A stretch of 64,000 bases of DNA from Legionella bononiensis (GTDB taxonomy: Bacteria; Pseudomonadota; Gammaproteobacteria; Legionellales; Legionellaceae). Location of the stretch: positions 31,134 to 95,133 of the forward strand of contig NZ_JADOBG010000017.1 in assembly GCF_016786215.1 (NCBI RefSeq), written 5' to 3'. A program made the translations under genes and the position numbers. Positions 39,492 to 49,568 of this stretch are shown here, piece by piece (the first letter of the stretch is position 1; each line of letters starts with the position of its first letter). The notes under the pieces are model-generated. The model searched no databases, had not been told where the DNA came from, and worked only from the letters and a program-made list of their open reading frames with translations.

Positions 39492-40943
39492 ATGAAGTAT
39501 GCGGTTACTTTTTGTACCTTTGATGGTGAAGCAGGCGCAAATCCTTTATGGCATAGTTGTATATTACTTTCCAGAATGGATGAAGAGACAAAACAACTGG
39601 AGGTAGTCGATAATTGGGGTTTTTATGGTTTACCGACCACCAAACGTGATAATTCATGGACCAATCAATTAAAAGTAAAAATCGGATTGGATGTTGATTT
39701 GGTGGGTAATCATGGCATGTTACGTCGTGAAGAAATACGGTATCTGGATCTTGGTCGTGGATTGCATGGGACTACATTTGAATTAACCCAGGAACAATTT
39801 GAACATTTGCAGAACAAATGTTTGGAAATGGTAGAACAGCAAGAAAGTGCAATAAAAGAAATTGTTGAACCTTTGAAGATTGTAGGGAAGCCGCCCAAAG
39901 AAACAAGAATCTATCCTTATGAACAGTATTCACCCGATATTTATAAATGGGAGAAAATCAGAGCGGCACAAGATCAGCGTGAACCCAGACTGAAACCTTT
40001 TGAGGTTCGAGTATCCTGGGGATGGACCGGTCCAAGTCTTGCAGATTCAAGGACATGTAAAACACAGAGCTTGGCACTATTAAAACATGTGTTATCAGAT
40101 GAACAAATTACCCGCCTTACCGATGGAGGGAAACATCCTACTGTACCGAGATACAGTGGGCCAATGGAAACCATTTATCTGCATAGCACCGGTCCTTTAA
40201 GACAACATGAAAAGAAATCCGGGGATAAAGTGTTTTATCGTGATTCTAAGGATCCTGGTGTTCGACTTTATTGGACTGTGCCGCCACAGGAAGTTGAAGC
40301 ATTATCACCTGATACAATCAAGATATTATCGATTGATAAGGAATATTGTCCGAAAGTTAAATCAGTTGTGAGAAAATTACAGCAACTTGAGTGGTTACTC
40401 AGAAATGCTAAAGTTCCTGAAGAATTTCAAAAGAATCAGGATGCTTTAATTAATCAAGTGATCGCTCATTATAAAAGCTTCTCCAAAATCAAACCCAAAG
40501 AGGATAAACCATCTGTAACAGGTGTACAGGGATTTTTTTATTCATTACTTTCTCTGCCGAGAAGTCGAGCGGAACAGCGTTTACAAGAAAAAATCAAGAA
40601 CGCGGAGAACTTGTTTAACGGACTCTATATGGCCCTTGTCCATCGTATGAAAATTGATCAAAATAGACCAATTGAACCTATTGATGAGATGAACTCTGAG
40701 GATGAACAGAATGACGCAAGTTCTAGCTATGAACAGGTTGAGTTGATTGATGAAAACCCCTTGGAAGCTGTTGTCAGTTATTTATCAGTGAATGAGCAAA
40801 TCGAGTTATGCCGAATTATTGGACGTAACTATTGTGTTGATGATGAGTCTGAAGAAGAGTTATCTGAAGATGAACTTGATTTATCGGAAGAGCGCTTGGT
40901 TCAGAGTCATGAATCAAATGAATATGCTCAAAGTCCCAGATAA
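39492..40943 (+). CDS. Effector-like protein with acidic C terminus
   Basis: About 483 residues from ATG 39492 (AGGAT seven bases upstream); earlier in-frame ATGs at 39444 and 39471 are possible but lack a good site. The first ~140 residues, starting MKYAVTFCTFDGEAGANP, carry Cys and His (LWHSCILLSR) and NWGFYGLPTTK, suggesting a compact enzyme-like fold I cannot name. The C-terminal ~90 residues are strongly acidic (DESEEELSEDELDLSEER), like the E-rich signal of Dot/Icm substrates. From memory, L. pneumophila has two translocated proteins (lpg2637, lpg2638) at this spot between enhC and rpsT; this would correspond to lpg2638. Confidence 0.7.
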   Translation: MKYAVTFCTFDGEAGANPLWHSCILLSRMDEETKQLEVVDNWGFYGLPTTKRDNSWTNQLKVKIGLDVDLVGNHGMLRREEIRYLDLGRGLHGTTFELTQEQFEHLQNKCLEMVEQQESAIKEIVEPLKIVGKPPKETRIYPYEQYSPDIYKWEKIRAAQDQREPRLKPFEVRVSWGWTGPSLADSRTCKTQSLALLKHVLSDEQITRLTDGGKHPTVPRYSGPMETIYLHSTGPLRQHEKKSGDKVFYRDSKDPGVRLYWTVPPQEVEALSPDTIKILSIDKEYCPKVKSVVRKLQQLEWLLRNAKVPEEFQKNQDALINQVIAHYKSFSKIKPKEDKPSVTGVQGFFYSLLSLPRSRAEQRLQEKIKNAENLFNGLYMALVHRMKIDQNRPIEPIDEMNSEDEQNDASSSYEQVELIDENPLEAVVSYLSVNEQIELCRIIGRNYCVDDESEEELSEDELDLSEERLVQSHESNEYAQSPR

Positions 40944-41003
40944 GGTTCTTCAACAGCACTCTCTTTAAGCTCCTTTCTCATCCTTGAGAGAGGAGTATAA
41001 GAA

Positions 41004-41383
41004 CAGCACTTACGAAAACCGGGAAACGTCATCCTGAACGCAGTGAGGGATCACCTGAAACCGGCATAGTGCCTGCATTTGGAGATCCTTCACTGCGTTC
41101 AGGATGACGAAACTCAACCGTCATCCCGAGTGTAACGAGGGATCTTCTGAATGTGGCTCCGTGCCTGCATATGGAGATCCTTCACTGCGTTCAGGATGAC
41201 GAAACTCAACCGTCATCCCGAGTGTAACGAGGGAACTCCTCAATGAGGCACGGTGTCTGCATTTGGAGATCCTTCACTGCGTTCAGGATGACGTTACTCT
41301 TGGTAATTCCCGAAACTTCCGAGATGATTGAGAAGTTACAAAAATTCCTTTTGCATCGACCTTGGGCTTTTTCATAAGCCCTG
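41004..41383. repeat. AGGACTTACGAAAA element, copy D, with internal tandem hairpins
   Basis: Begins CAGCACTTACGAAAACCGGG and ends TTTTTCATAAGCCCTG. At 380 bp it is much larger than copies B and C because three 92-bp hairpin units sit inside. Together they fill the 480-bp gap between the two effector-like genes. Confidence 0.7.
41027..41293. repeat. Three tandem 92-bp hairpin units
   Basis: Units begin CGTCATCC at 41027, 41119 and 41211, exactly 92 bp apart. Each ends TCACTGCGTTCAGGATGACG, the inverted complement of its own start, so each forms a long hairpin. The right halves are almost identical and the left halves vary. Confidence 0.85.
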
Positions 41384-41423
41384 ATACCTTCTGCATAACC
41401 TTGATCAAAGATTACTCAATTGA

Positions 41424-42659
41424 TTGAAAGAAAAACAGAGCAAGGGTAAACTAAGCACACTCTATAAAACAAGTGAGCACAATAGGATGTTTTTGAACTT
41501 ATCGGATTTACAAGCCCGGATTGCACTGATCAGAACTCAATTAATCAGTTCAGCAGAAACCTGGATAGATACTCAAAATAATGCAACTCTTAATCAGCAT
41601 AAGAGTAATTGGTTGAATGCCGTAAAATCAGCAAACCGAGATGAAATGCAAAGGATGTTACAAGAGGGTGATGTTCCTCTTGTCAGATCAGATCAGTTAC
41701 TGCACTCCATTAGTGTCGCTTCTTCATCTTCAGAAGAAGGTGATTCTTTAGCATTAGCAGTGGTGGATGAGTCGTCCCGGGATTCGTATTATAGAAGTGT
41801 TTACAATCCAGTTGTTGCCGATCCTGATACTCATTTAGTCTGTTTAAGCCAATTAACTACAGTGTTTGAACAATTGTACCAATTGGAAGATTATTTATCT
41901 CCCTTGGAATTTCATGTTTCATTTAGAGATTTGAAGCTGGCTCAGGCTATGGGAGTCAGTATGAATGATGAATGGTGTTTTGTAGAGAAGGGTGTAGAGA
42001 CAGTGCGTTGCTATACCGCTCGATTACACCAAGCAAATCAGCAGCTTAGTCAAGCTCGCGCAGAAAATGAAAAATTGATCAGTTTGAATCAGATTCAAAT
42101 AAACATCAGAATAAGGCAATTTGAAGAGACTTTAAGGTATCTGGCATCTACTGTCAGCGCGGCCTATGAGTTGGAAAAAGATTCTCGAAACAGGCTGGTT
42201 AGAATGTTCAGCGCTTATCTTCCCTGGCACGCCATGTTTCATCAACTGTTAACCAATTTATTCGGGACAGATGGTGTTACACATCCTGATAAGGATTCAA
42301 TATCGTTTTTAGATTCAAGGATAACTGAAATTACAACCCTGGTTCAAAATCACAATCAAACACCCCAGGATGCGATTAGTGAGGAATACCATAGATTAAT
42401 TCAGGCTGCACAATCGGAGCTTGAGAAATTTAATCGGAAATTAGAAAACATGAGAGGAAATCTGGTTGTCGCGGATCAGATGGGCGCATTACATCATGTT
42501 GCATTGTTCCTGCCGACTGGTGTTACTGGATATTATAGATTTTTTAACAGGTTACAGACCATGCCAAGACTTTTAGGTCAAGCTGATACTTCTTTGCAAT
42601 ATGATGATGAGCGTTTGATTGAAGGTGCAGATCATAATAGACAAGGTTATCACTCATAG
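41424..42659 (+). CDS. Effector-like coiled-coil protein
   Basis: Up to 411 residues from TTG 41424; ATG 41487 (MFLNLSDLQARIAL) is an alternative and neither has a clear ribosome site. The product is almost entirely helical. A likely coiled coil lies around residues 190-240 (RLHQANQQLSQARAENEKL) and another near 330 (AQSELEKFNRKLENMRG). No catalytic motif or signal peptide. Position suggests an orthologue of L. pneumophila lpg2637, recalled as a Dot/Icm substrate. This is position and composition, not a sequence comparison. Confidence 0.7.
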   Translation: MKEKQSKGKLSTLYKTSEHNRMFLNLSDLQARIALIRTQLISSAETWIDTQNNATLNQHKSNWLNAVKSANRDEMQRMLQEGDVPLVRSDQLLHSISVASSSSEEGDSLALAVVDESSRDSYYRSVYNPVVADPDTHLVCLSQLTTVFEQLYQLEDYLSPLEFHVSFRDLKLAQAMGVSMNDEWCFVEKGVETVRCYTARLHQANQQLSQARAENEKLISLNQIQINIRIRQFEETLRYLASTVSAAYELEKDSRNRLVRMFSAYLPWHAMFHQLLTNLFGTDGVTHPDKDSISFLDSRITEITTLVQNHNQTPQDAISEEYHRLIQAAQSELEKFNRKLENMRGNLVVADQMGALHHVALFLPTGVTGYYRFFNRLQTMPRLLGQADTSLQYDDERLIEGADHNRQGYHS

Positions 42660-42665
42660 GAAGAA

Positions 42666-42694
42666 CCGAACCGGCGTTGCCGGTTCGGGTGTTT
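42666..42694. terminator. Bidirectional terminator-like hairpin
   Basis: CCGAACCGGC, loop GTT, GCCGGTTCGG is a perfect 10-bp stem between two convergent genes, followed by GTGTTTT on the plus strand. The T run is short. Confidence 0.55.
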
Positions 42695-42722
42695 TCGAAC
42701 TTAGAGCGACGGAAACACTGGA

Positions 42723-42989
42723 TTAAGCGGCCATCGCCTGAACACGAGCGACCAGACGGCTTTTAATACGAGCAGCTTTATTTTTATGAATCAAGCCTTT
42801 GCTTGCGGCTTTATCGATCACTGGTTGTGCTTTGGTATAAGCAGCACGTGCAGCTTCCTGGTTACCAGCTTCTACCGCTTTGAGCACATTTTTAATATAT
42901 GTGCGGTACATGGAACGTGCACTGGCGTTGTGTTGGCGCAGTTTTACGTTTTGACGGGCACGTTTGATTGCTGATTTAATATTTGCCAC
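42723..42989 (-). CDS. rpsT: 30S ribosomal protein S20
   Basis: An 88-residue basic helical protein binding 16S rRNA. It begins [21 protein letters not shown] and has the typical [16 protein letters not shown]. The start is GTG (42987-42989) with GGAG about nine bases upstream. A promoter (43030-43058) is visible. Divergent from murJ, the common gammaproteobacterial arrangement. Confidence 0.96.
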   Translation of the reverse strand: MANIKSAIKRARQNVKLRQHNASARSMYRTYIKNVLKAVEAGNQEAARAAYTKAQPVIDKAASKGLIHKNKAARIKSRLVARVQAMAA

Positions 42990-43029
42990 TTAGAAATCTC
43001 CACTCATTCAGATAATACAAAAGATAGTG

Positions 43030-43058
43030 ATCATGCACAATGAGTTAGAATTTGTCAA
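43030..43058 (-). promoter_or_regulatory. Likely sigma-70 promoter for rpsT
   Basis: On the minus strand TTGACA (43058-43053) and CATGAT (43035-43030) are 17 bases apart, about 40 bp before the GTG start. Confidence 0.55.
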
Positions 43059-43129
43059 TATAGACCTTGATGTAACTTTAATAAATAAGGTATATCATAG
43101 TAGAAATTTACTTTTTTATACTTAAAGAC

Positions 43130-44701
43130 ATGTCAGCGACGGAAATTATGGTACCAAAACGACAAAGTTTATTACGATCGACTACTCTTGTTTCTGTAAT
43201 GACCTTTGTATCTCGGATGGCAGGATTTGTACGTGATATGGTCATTGCCAATTTTTTTGGAGCCCAGGCAGGAATGGATGCCTTTTTTGTGGCGTTCCGT
43301 ATACCCAATTTTATGAGGCGACTTTTTGCGGAAGGAGCTTTTGCCCAGGCCTTTGTTCCAGTATTGGCTGAATATCAAAAAACTCGTTCCCCAGAAGATG
43401 TTCGTACTTTTATAGCACGTATTTCAGGTTATTTAAGCGCCATCCTTACTTTGGTTACTATTGTTGGGATTATTGCCGCGCCAGTAATTATATTTTTATT
43501 CGCTCCGGGATTCAGTCATGACAGCATGCGCGCTGATTTGGCTACTGAAATGTTAAGGATTACTTTTCCCTTTTTGATGCTTGTCTCTTTAACTGCGATG
43601 GCCGGGGCGATACTGAATACCTATGGGTATTTTGGAGTGCCGGCGTTTACTCCTGTACTTCTGAACATCAGCATGATAGTGGCCGCGATCTATTTATGCC
43701 CTAATATGCCACAACCGGTTGTTGGCCTGGCCTGGGGTGTATTGATTGCTGGTATTTTACAGTTATTGTTCCAGATCCCCTTTTTATATCAACGGAATTT
43801 GTTAATAAAGCCTCGAATTGTCCGGGATGATCCGGGTGTTAATAAAGTTCTTAAATTAATGATTCCAGCATTGTTTGGGGTTTCAATCGCGCAACTTAAT
43901 TTAATGGTAGACAGCATTTTTGCGTCCTTTTTAAAAGTAGGCAGCGTGTCCTGGTTGTATTACACCGATCGATTAACTGATTTTCCATTAGGGGTTTTTG
44001 GAGTAGCTATCGCTACGGTAATTCTCCCTCATTTATCACGCAAACACGCGGAACAAAGTATTACACAATATTCCCGTGCCCTGGATTGGGGGTTGCGCTC
44101 CATTTTACTGATTGGGATTCCCGCAGGTTTGGGATTGGCATTATTTGCCATGCCCTTGATTGCCAGTTGTTTCGCTTACGGTAAATTTAATGTTTATGAT
44201 TTAATTCAAACTCAAAAAAGCCTTGTTACGCTTGCGTTGGGAGTGCCTGCATTTATGTTGGTCAAGGTATTGGCCTCAGGATTTTATGCGCAACAGGATA
44301 TTAAAACACCTGTAAAGGTTGGGGCAATATCCATGGTGGTGAATACGATACTATGCTCCATCTTTGTTTGGCATTTTGCTCATGCGGGTTTAACCCTGGC
44401 TTCTGCTCTAGCTGGTTATGTAAATTGCGGGTTGTTATTGTTTTTATTATTTAAACGAGGTGTATTTCAACCTTCGCCAGGTTGGTTGAAATACAGCGCC
44501 CAATTATTGATTGCGAATCTGGCAGTCGCCGCCTATTTATATTATATGAATGGAACTGTATCTTATTGGTTAAGTTTTCCACCAATACTTCGATTAAGTT
44601 TATTATTGGCACATGTTTTGGCAACAGTCGTGTTGTATTTATTGGTTTTGGGCCTTGCGGGGCTTAGGCCGAATCATTTCCGCGGTCAAATGAAGGAATA
44701 A
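43130..44701 (+). CDS. murJ: Lipid II flippase MurJ
   Basis: A 523-residue inner-membrane protein with about 14 membrane segments that moves lipid II to the periplasm for peptidoglycan synthesis. The N-terminal RSTTLVSVMTFVSRMAGFVRD and RRLFAEGAFAQAFVPVL motifs are diagnostic of MviN/MurJ. The start is either ATG 43130 or ATG 43148 (GGAA five bases upstream); both give a normal length. Two bases separate it from the next gene, so murJ and the M17 peptidase gene are likely cotranscribed. Confidence 0.95.
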   Translation: MSATEIMVPKRQSLLRSTTLVSVMTFVSRMAGFVRDMVIANFFGAQAGMDAFFVAFRIPNFMRRLFAEGAFAQAFVPVLAEYQKTRSPEDVRTFIARISGYLSAILTLVTIVGIIAAPVIIFLFAPGFSHDSMRADLATEMLRITFPFLMLVSLTAMAGAILNTYGYFGVPAFTPVLLNISMIVAAIYLCPNMPQPVVGLAWGVLIAGILQLLFQIPFLYQRNLLIKPRIVRDDPGVNKVLKLMIPALFGVSIAQLNLMVDSIFASFLKVGSVSWLYYTDRLTDFPLGVFGVAIATVILPHLSRKHAEQSITQYSRALDWGLRSILLIGIPAGLGLALFAMPLIASCFAYGKFNVYDLIQTQKSLVTLALGVPAFMLVKVLASGFYAQQDIKTPVKVGAISMVVNTILCSIFVWHFAHAGLTLASALAGYVNCGLLLFLLFKRGVFQPSPGWLKYSAQLLIANLAVAAYLYYMNGTVSYWLSFPPILRLSLLLAHVLATVVLYLLVLGLAGLRPNHFRGQMKE

Positions 44702-44703
44702 GA

Positions 44704-46077
44704 ATGATGCAAGCTGATTTATTTTATGAAACCCACAGTGTTCGAGCGATTCCTCTTTATTTAATCTCTCAAAATCAATGGGAAGAGGGGATAGACCATT
44801 TAAGCCCTGCAGAGCGTAATTGTTTTGCTTTACGACAATTTAAAGGTAAATTGGGTGATTACTGCCTCATAATTAATACCGATGGTGTGGTTGACAAGGC
44901 ATATATTGGTTCTGGAAGTGGAGTTCAGGAATCAGCGTTGGCTAATGCTGCTATTCTATTGCCCCCAGGTAGTTACCAAGTTCAGGAACAGTTAAGTCAG
45001 AGAGCTGCTGTTAACTGGGGATTGGCTCAATATCGTTTTGTAGACTATAAAAAATATGAGGTGCAACCTCGATTGTTATCGGTAAAAGAAGAACATTTAG
45101 CCGCAGTTTTGGCTTTAGTACAATCCATCTATTTAGTTCGAGACTTGGTTAATACGCCTGCCAGTGATATGGGGCCTGCTCAAATAGCTCATGCTGTAGA
45201 AGAACTAGCCAAAACCCATAAAGCACAATTCAAACAATGGATTGGTGATGAATTACTCAAAGATAATTTTCCAGCCATTCATGCCGTGGGGAGAGCTTCA
45301 GCTTCTGCTCCTCGCTTGTTGTCTTTAACCTGGGGGAGTGAGAAACACCCACGGATTACTTTGGTAGGCAAAGGCGTCTGCTTTGACAGTGGGGGGTTGG
45401 ATATAAAACCCTCATCGGGTATGCGATTGATGAAAAAGGATATGGGTGGTGCGGCTCATGTTATTGGTCTTGCTCAATGGATTATGCTACGCAAGCTGCC
45501 AGTACGTTTACAGGTTTTAATTCCCGCTGTTGAAAATTCTATTGGCCCCGATGCGTTTCGCCCTGGTGATGTCTTAACCATGAGAAATGGTTTGACAGTT
45601 GAGATAGATAATACTGATGCGGAAGGCCGTTTGGTTTTAGCCGATGCTCTGGTGAAAGCTTGTGAAGACAATCCGGATTTGATTATCGATTTTGCGACAT
45701 TGACTGGCGCTGCCCGTGTCGCAGTGGGAACTGATATGGCCGCCCTGTTTTCTAATAATGATCAATTGGCAGCAGAAGTAACAGCAGCTGCTAATAAGAC
45801 ACTGGATCCTGTATGGCGCTTGCCTCTGTTTGCTGCTTATGATGAATTATTAAATTCAAATATTGCTGATATGGCAAATTCCAGCGCTTCTCCCTATGCG
45901 GGAGCTATTGTTGCCGCGTTGTTCTTACAGCGGTTTATTACGAAAACTGTTCCTTGGGCACATTTTGATGTGATGGCATGGAATACCAGCTCTAAACCTG
46001 GAAAACCTGAAGGGGGCGAGGCCATGGGAGTCTGTGCTGTTGCTGAGTATTTATTACGTGTATACAGTCAGGATTAA
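44704..46077 (+). CDS. M17 leucyl aminopeptidase family, second paralogue
   Basis: A 457-residue cytosolic metallo-aminopeptidase. The two-zinc site is complete: VGKGVCFDSGGLDIKP (Lys, Asp), KKDMGGAA (Asp) and NTDAEGRL (Asp, Glu). The N-terminal domain is shorter than that of PepA, as in the ~450-residue subgroup. AAGGA sits before ATG 44704. A second M17 enzyme (pepA, 46857-48308) lies 0.8 kb away on the other strand; the two are clearly diverged. It heads a pair with the DUF1840 gene 14 bp downstream. Confidence 0.92.
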   Translation: MMQADLFYETHSVRAIPLYLISQNQWEEGIDHLSPAERNCFALRQFKGKLGDYCLIINTDGVVDKAYIGSGSGVQESALANAAILLPPGSYQVQEQLSQRAAVNWGLAQYRFVDYKKYEVQPRLLSVKEEHLAAVLALVQSIYLVRDLVNTPASDMGPAQIAHAVEELAKTHKAQFKQWIGDELLKDNFPAIHAVGRASASAPRLLSLTWGSEKHPRITLVGKGVCFDSGGLDIKPSSGMRLMKKDMGGAAHVIGLAQWIMLRKLPVRLQVLIPAVENSIGPDAFRPGDVLTMRNGLTVEIDNTDAEGRLVLADALVKACEDNPDLIIDFATLTGAARVAVGTDMAALFSNNDQLAAEVTAAANKTLDPVWRLPLFAAYDELLNSNIADMANSSASPYAGAIVAALFLQRFITKTVPWAHFDVMAWNTSSKPGKPEGGEAMGVCAVAEYLLRVYSQD

Positions 46078-46091
46078 CGAAGGAGATTTTT

Positions 46092-46418
46092 ATGTTCATC
46101 ACGTTCCGTTGCGATGCTTATGAAGACATTACTTATTTTAATGATGTAGCAAAACGGCTACTGTCCTTAATGGGACATAGTGGGACAGTTCCCGGAGCGC
46201 TTACATCCGATCAGGTATCTGGCGCGTTACACAATTTGCAACGCGGTCTTGAATTGGAACAAAGCAAGAATCCTCCGGCGAGACACGATAAGGATGATGA
46301 CAGTGAGCCTGAAATCAGTCTGGCAAAACGAGCTGTTCCTTTGTTGAGTCTATTGAAAGCTGCTGAAAAGAACAATTCGGATGTGCTGTGGGTTTCGTCA
46401 AAATCTCCCGGTATTTAG
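46092..46418 (+). CDS. DUF1840 family protein
   Basis: A 108-residue soluble protein. The start MFITFRCDAYEDITYFNDVAKRLL and the LLSLMGHSGTVPGALTSDQV stretch fit DUF1840, a small proteobacterial family of unknown function. A charged linker (RHDKDDDSEPE) joins this to a C-terminal helical segment (AVPLLSLLKAAEKN). A strong ribosome site (AAGGAG) and the 14-bp gap tie it to the M17 gene upstream. Confidence 0.8.
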   Translation: MFITFRCDAYEDITYFNDVAKRLLSLMGHSGTVPGALTSDQVSGALHNLQRGLELEQSKNPPARHDKDDDSEPEISLAKRAVPLLSLLKAAEKNNSDVLWVSSKSPGI

Positions 46419-46438
46419 TCTGCAGTTAACGAGTATTT

Positions 46439-46876
46439 TTATGACTCAATATGATGGGTATGTAACTCACATTTTTGGGATCTGTATTCTTTATAGTGTA
46501 ATCGACTTAATTCCTTTTCGGATTCTATGTTGGTTACCAGCTCCATTACTCTTTTGAACTTTCCATAAAAGTGAGGAATACTGTTCGCCATATTTAATAA
46601 TATATCATTAAATCCTCTGGGTTCTTTATCATAGCCAATCTGGACAGGTGGGGGAGGCTCTGGACCTTCGCCCTGCAGGTTATGAGGAATAAAACTGTCG
46701 TCTCGGAACGTCCATAATAATTCATCAAGATGTTCCGCATCGTGTTTGTTATCACAATGAACAAATACACGATGTCCTCTGATGTAGGCTTTTTCTAAAA
46801 GACGACAGGCGACCAACCATTTTGCATCGGGTTGGTCACTTGCTAACAAATAAAAATCAACGCGAATTGGCGACAT
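46439..46876 (-). CDS. holC: DNA polymerase III subunit chi
   Basis: A 145-residue protein linking SSB to the clamp loader. The start [26 protein letters not shown] and [26 protein letters not shown] are characteristic. Its ATG overlaps the end of pepA by 20 bp, matching the widespread pepA-holC order. Converges with the DUF1840 gene, leaving 20 bp between their stops. Confidence 0.93.
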   Translation of the reverse strand: MSPIRVDFYLLASDQPDAKWLVACRLLEKAYIRGHRVFVHCDNKHDAEHLDELLWTFRDDSFIPHNLQGEGPEPPPPVQIGYDKEPRGFNDILLNMANSIPHFYGKFKRVMELVTNIESEKELSRLHYKEYRSQKCELHTHHIES

Positions 46877-48308
46877 GACGTATCAACTGGGTTAGTAAAG
46901 GAACTGGTCTGCCCGTAGCATTGCGTTTTTTTCCTGATACCCATGAAGTACCTGCAATATCCAAGTGCGCCCATCGATAGTGTTCAGTATATCGGGATAA
47001 GAAACATGCGGCGGTAATACTTCCGGCAGTACGATCAAAATTGGCGTTAATCATATCAGCCAGAGGGCTGTCCAATGCGTCTTGATAGGCATCGTCCAGT
47101 GGCATGCGCCAGACTTTGTCCTGACTTTCAACGGCTGCCTGTTCCAATAATTTAGCCAGCTCATCATCTTTGGTCATATAACCTGTTGATACAGAACCCA
47201 GTGCGACTATCATGGCACCGGTTAAAGTAGCAATATCAAGTACAAACTCAGGATTATAACGTTCCGCATAAGTAAGCGCGTCTGCTAAAACAAGACGACC
47301 CTCCGCATCAGTGTTAATAATCTCAACGGTTTGTCCCGACATGCTGGTAACAATATCTCCAGATTTAACTGAAGCGCCGCTCACCATATTTTCAGCACTG
47401 GCAATGAGCCCTATAACATTAACCGGTAGTTTTAAAAGAGCACACGCTTTTAATGTGCCCAAAACACTGGCTGCGCCTGACATGTCATATTTCATTTCAT
47501 CCATGGCATTGGCGGGTTTGATGGATAGGCCACCTGAGTCAAAGGTAATTCCTTTACCCACTAGAATAATGGGGGCGGCATTTCCTGCTCCTTTGTATTG
47601 AATATCGATTAATCTTGGGGGTTCATCACTTCCTTGAGACACTGCAAGAAGAAGTCCCATTCCCATGGCACGCATTTCATCTGGTCCCATCACTTTGCAA
47701 CTCATGTGATCAAATTGTTTTGCCAATTCGAGAGCCTGTTCGCCCAGATAAGTAGGTGTACAGATATTGGCTGGCATGTTCGCGAGATGCCGAGTCATTT
47801 CAACACCAGAAACAATGGCTTTGGCTAATTCCAACGATTTTTCGCTTGCCCCAGGCAAGTAAAAATGGATTGTTTCCAACTTGTGAGATTTTGGGTTTTT
47901 CTTTTTAAAATCGAGAAGTTGATATCTGATGTTATCAATTTGCACTATCATTTGTTCTAATTGCCACTCTGCAGATTGATTAATCAACTGTGGAAGGCAA
48001 AGTAGGGCTGATGTGAAACGTTGTTTAATCAATTCATCAGTAATTTCACCGATTCGTTTTTGCAGGACAGTCGATTTAAAATCATTTTTTTTGCCGAATT
48101 GAACAATGAGTAAACTATGTCCCTGCACATCAGATTGCCAAATGGCATCACCAGGTTCTGTGGCTCTCTGGCTCAGTTTTGTAATGATTCCATCGTGTTC
48201 CTTATCCAGATTTAGTGCATAATCTGGTAGTTCTGCATCGGAAAAAATGCCCAGTACAAGGCATTCGCTTGCCGAGAGAGAGGGGTTCTGAGTTAATCCA
48301 TAATTCAT
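46857..48308 (-). CDS. pepA: Leucyl aminopeptidase PepA (M17)
   Basis: A 483-residue hexameric zinc/manganese aminopeptidase. Metal ligands: [25 protein letters not shown] and NTDAEGRL, all intact. The N-terminal domain (~170 residues) has the PepA macrodomain-like pattern, and [15 protein letters not shown] follows. Transcribed away from lptF with a shared 178-bp upstream region, and overlaps holC. This pepA-holC/lptFG arrangement is conserved in gammaproteobacteria. In E. coli PepA also binds DNA; nothing here shows whether this one does. Confidence 0.94.
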   Translation of the reverse strand: MNYGLTQNPSLSASECLVLGIFSDAELPDYALNLDKEHDGIITKLSQRATEPGDAIWQSDVQGHSLLIVQFGKKNDFKSTVLQKRIGEITDELIKQRFTSALLCLPQLINQSAEWQLEQMIVQIDNIRYQLLDFKKKNPKSHKLETIHFYLPGASEKSLELAKAIVSGVEMTRHLANMPANICTPTYLGEQALELAKQFDHMSCKVMGPDEMRAMGMGLLLAVSQGSDEPPRLIDIQYKGAGNAAPIILVGKGITFDSGGLSIKPANAMDEMKYDMSGAASVLGTLKACALLKLPVNVIGLIASAENMVSGASVKSGDIVTSMSGQTVEIINTDAEGRLVLADALTYAERYNPEFVLDIATLTGAMIVALGSVSTGYMTKDDELAKLLEQAAVESQDKVWRMPLDDAYQDALDSPLADMINANFDRTAGSITAACFLSRYTEHYRWAHLDIAGTSWVSGKKRNATGRPVPLLTQLIRHVANSR

Positions 48309-48486
48309 AGTGAGTTCCTGTTGCCACTTAAAGAGAGTTAGTTTACCTAATCTATCCGAGCAATGAAACCAACATTTTATCGAGATTTTAGATTAAATTG
48401 CGTCCCTTGAATTATCATGGGACTATGTCTTTATGGTATCCTAAAAAGTGTAGCTGCATGCATCATCCTCATGATAGGGGTATTGA

Positions 48487-49566
48487 GTGATAATTTTTCG
48501 TTATTTAACCAAAGAAGTGTTTTTAACTTTAATTGCATTAACCGCAATTTTAACGTTAATTTTTATGAGCAATCAATTTGTTCAATATTTAAACCGTGCT
48601 GCTTCAGGAAATATACCTGGAGTTATTATTATGAAGTTGATGATGCTGGAAATGCCCAATTTGATGGGATTGCTTTTGCCATTAGGGTTTTATATTGCAT
48701 TATTGCTGGCATACGGTCGCTTGTATGCAGAAAGTGAAATGACGGTGATGGTCGCTTGCGGTTACGGCCCGAATCAACTGCTAAAGCATAGTTTTATTAT
48801 GGCTATTGTAGTAGCCATTATTGTTGCCGGAATTATGATTTGGGCAAGTCCTTTGATTGCCACAGAGCGAGCAAAACTGTTGAGATCAACTGGGATAAAA
48901 ACATTAATTCAAACCATTATGCCGGGACGATTTCATGCCATAAATGGCGGTCAGCAAGTGTTTTATGTTCAATCAATGAGTCGTGATCACACGAAAGCAG
49001 AACAAGTTTTTCTTGCAAAAAATTCGGTTCAGGATGACAGGATTCAATGGGACGTACTCTGGGCTGATAAAGCATTCGCTGAAGTGGATCCAGATACTGG
49101 AGAGGAATACATTGTTTTACAAAATGGGAAAGAATATCAGGGAATACCTGGGCATGCAGATTATCAGGTAGCTCAGTTTGCCGATTACAAATCACGCTTG
49201 CCTCATCCGGTAGTACGAATTAATGAGGATATTCGTACGGCAAAAACCTTCAGTTTATTGCCATTGAATAACCCCGACCTGGAGAAAGCCGCGGAACTTC
49301 AATGGCGGTTGTCCATTCCCTTGATGGTATTAACCTTAACTTTAGTTGCAGTTCCCTTAAGTCGAGTCAGTCCTCGAACCGGTAAATATGCAAAATTACT
49401 GCCTGCTATCGTTATTTATATTTTATATGCCAATTTTATGTTTGTTGCGCGTGACGCCATAGCGTCCGGAACAATTCCTTTGTGGATAGGCATGGGGTGG
49501 ATTCATCTTTTAGTGATATTCCTTGGTCTGTTTTTAATCTGGCGTAATCAGGTGAAATTGGCATAA
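48487..49566 (+). CDS. lptF: LPS export permease LptF
   Basis: A 359-residue inner-membrane subunit of the LptB2FG transporter that extracts LPS for transport to the outer membrane. It has three membrane segments before a periplasmic beta-jellyroll (residues ~130-260) and three after. The start MIIFRYLTKEVFLTLIAL is typical. The start codon is GTG (48487) with AGGGG upstream. Two bases before lptG. Confidence 0.93.
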   Translation: MIIFRYLTKEVFLTLIALTAILTLIFMSNQFVQYLNRAASGNIPGVIIMKLMMLEMPNLMGLLLPLGFYIALLLAYGRLYAESEMTVMVACGYGPNQLLKHSFIMAIVVAIIVAGIMIWASPLIATERAKLLRSTGIKTLIQTIMPGRFHAINGGQQVFYVQSMSRDHTKAEQVFLAKNSVQDDRIQWDVLWADKAFAEVDPDTGEEYIVLQNGKEYQGIPGHADYQVAQFADYKSRLPHPVVRINEDIRTAKTFSLLPLNNPDLEKAAELQWRLSIPLMVLTLTLVAVPLSRVSPRTGKYAKLLPAIVIYILYANFMFVARDAIASGTIPLWIGMGWIHLLVIFLGLFLIWRNQVKLA

Positions 49567-49568
49567 TT

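Noticed and set aside
41027..41293. CRISPR array
   Set aside because: Regular 92-bp spacing comes from whole-unit hairpin repeats, not from short repeats separated by unique spacers.
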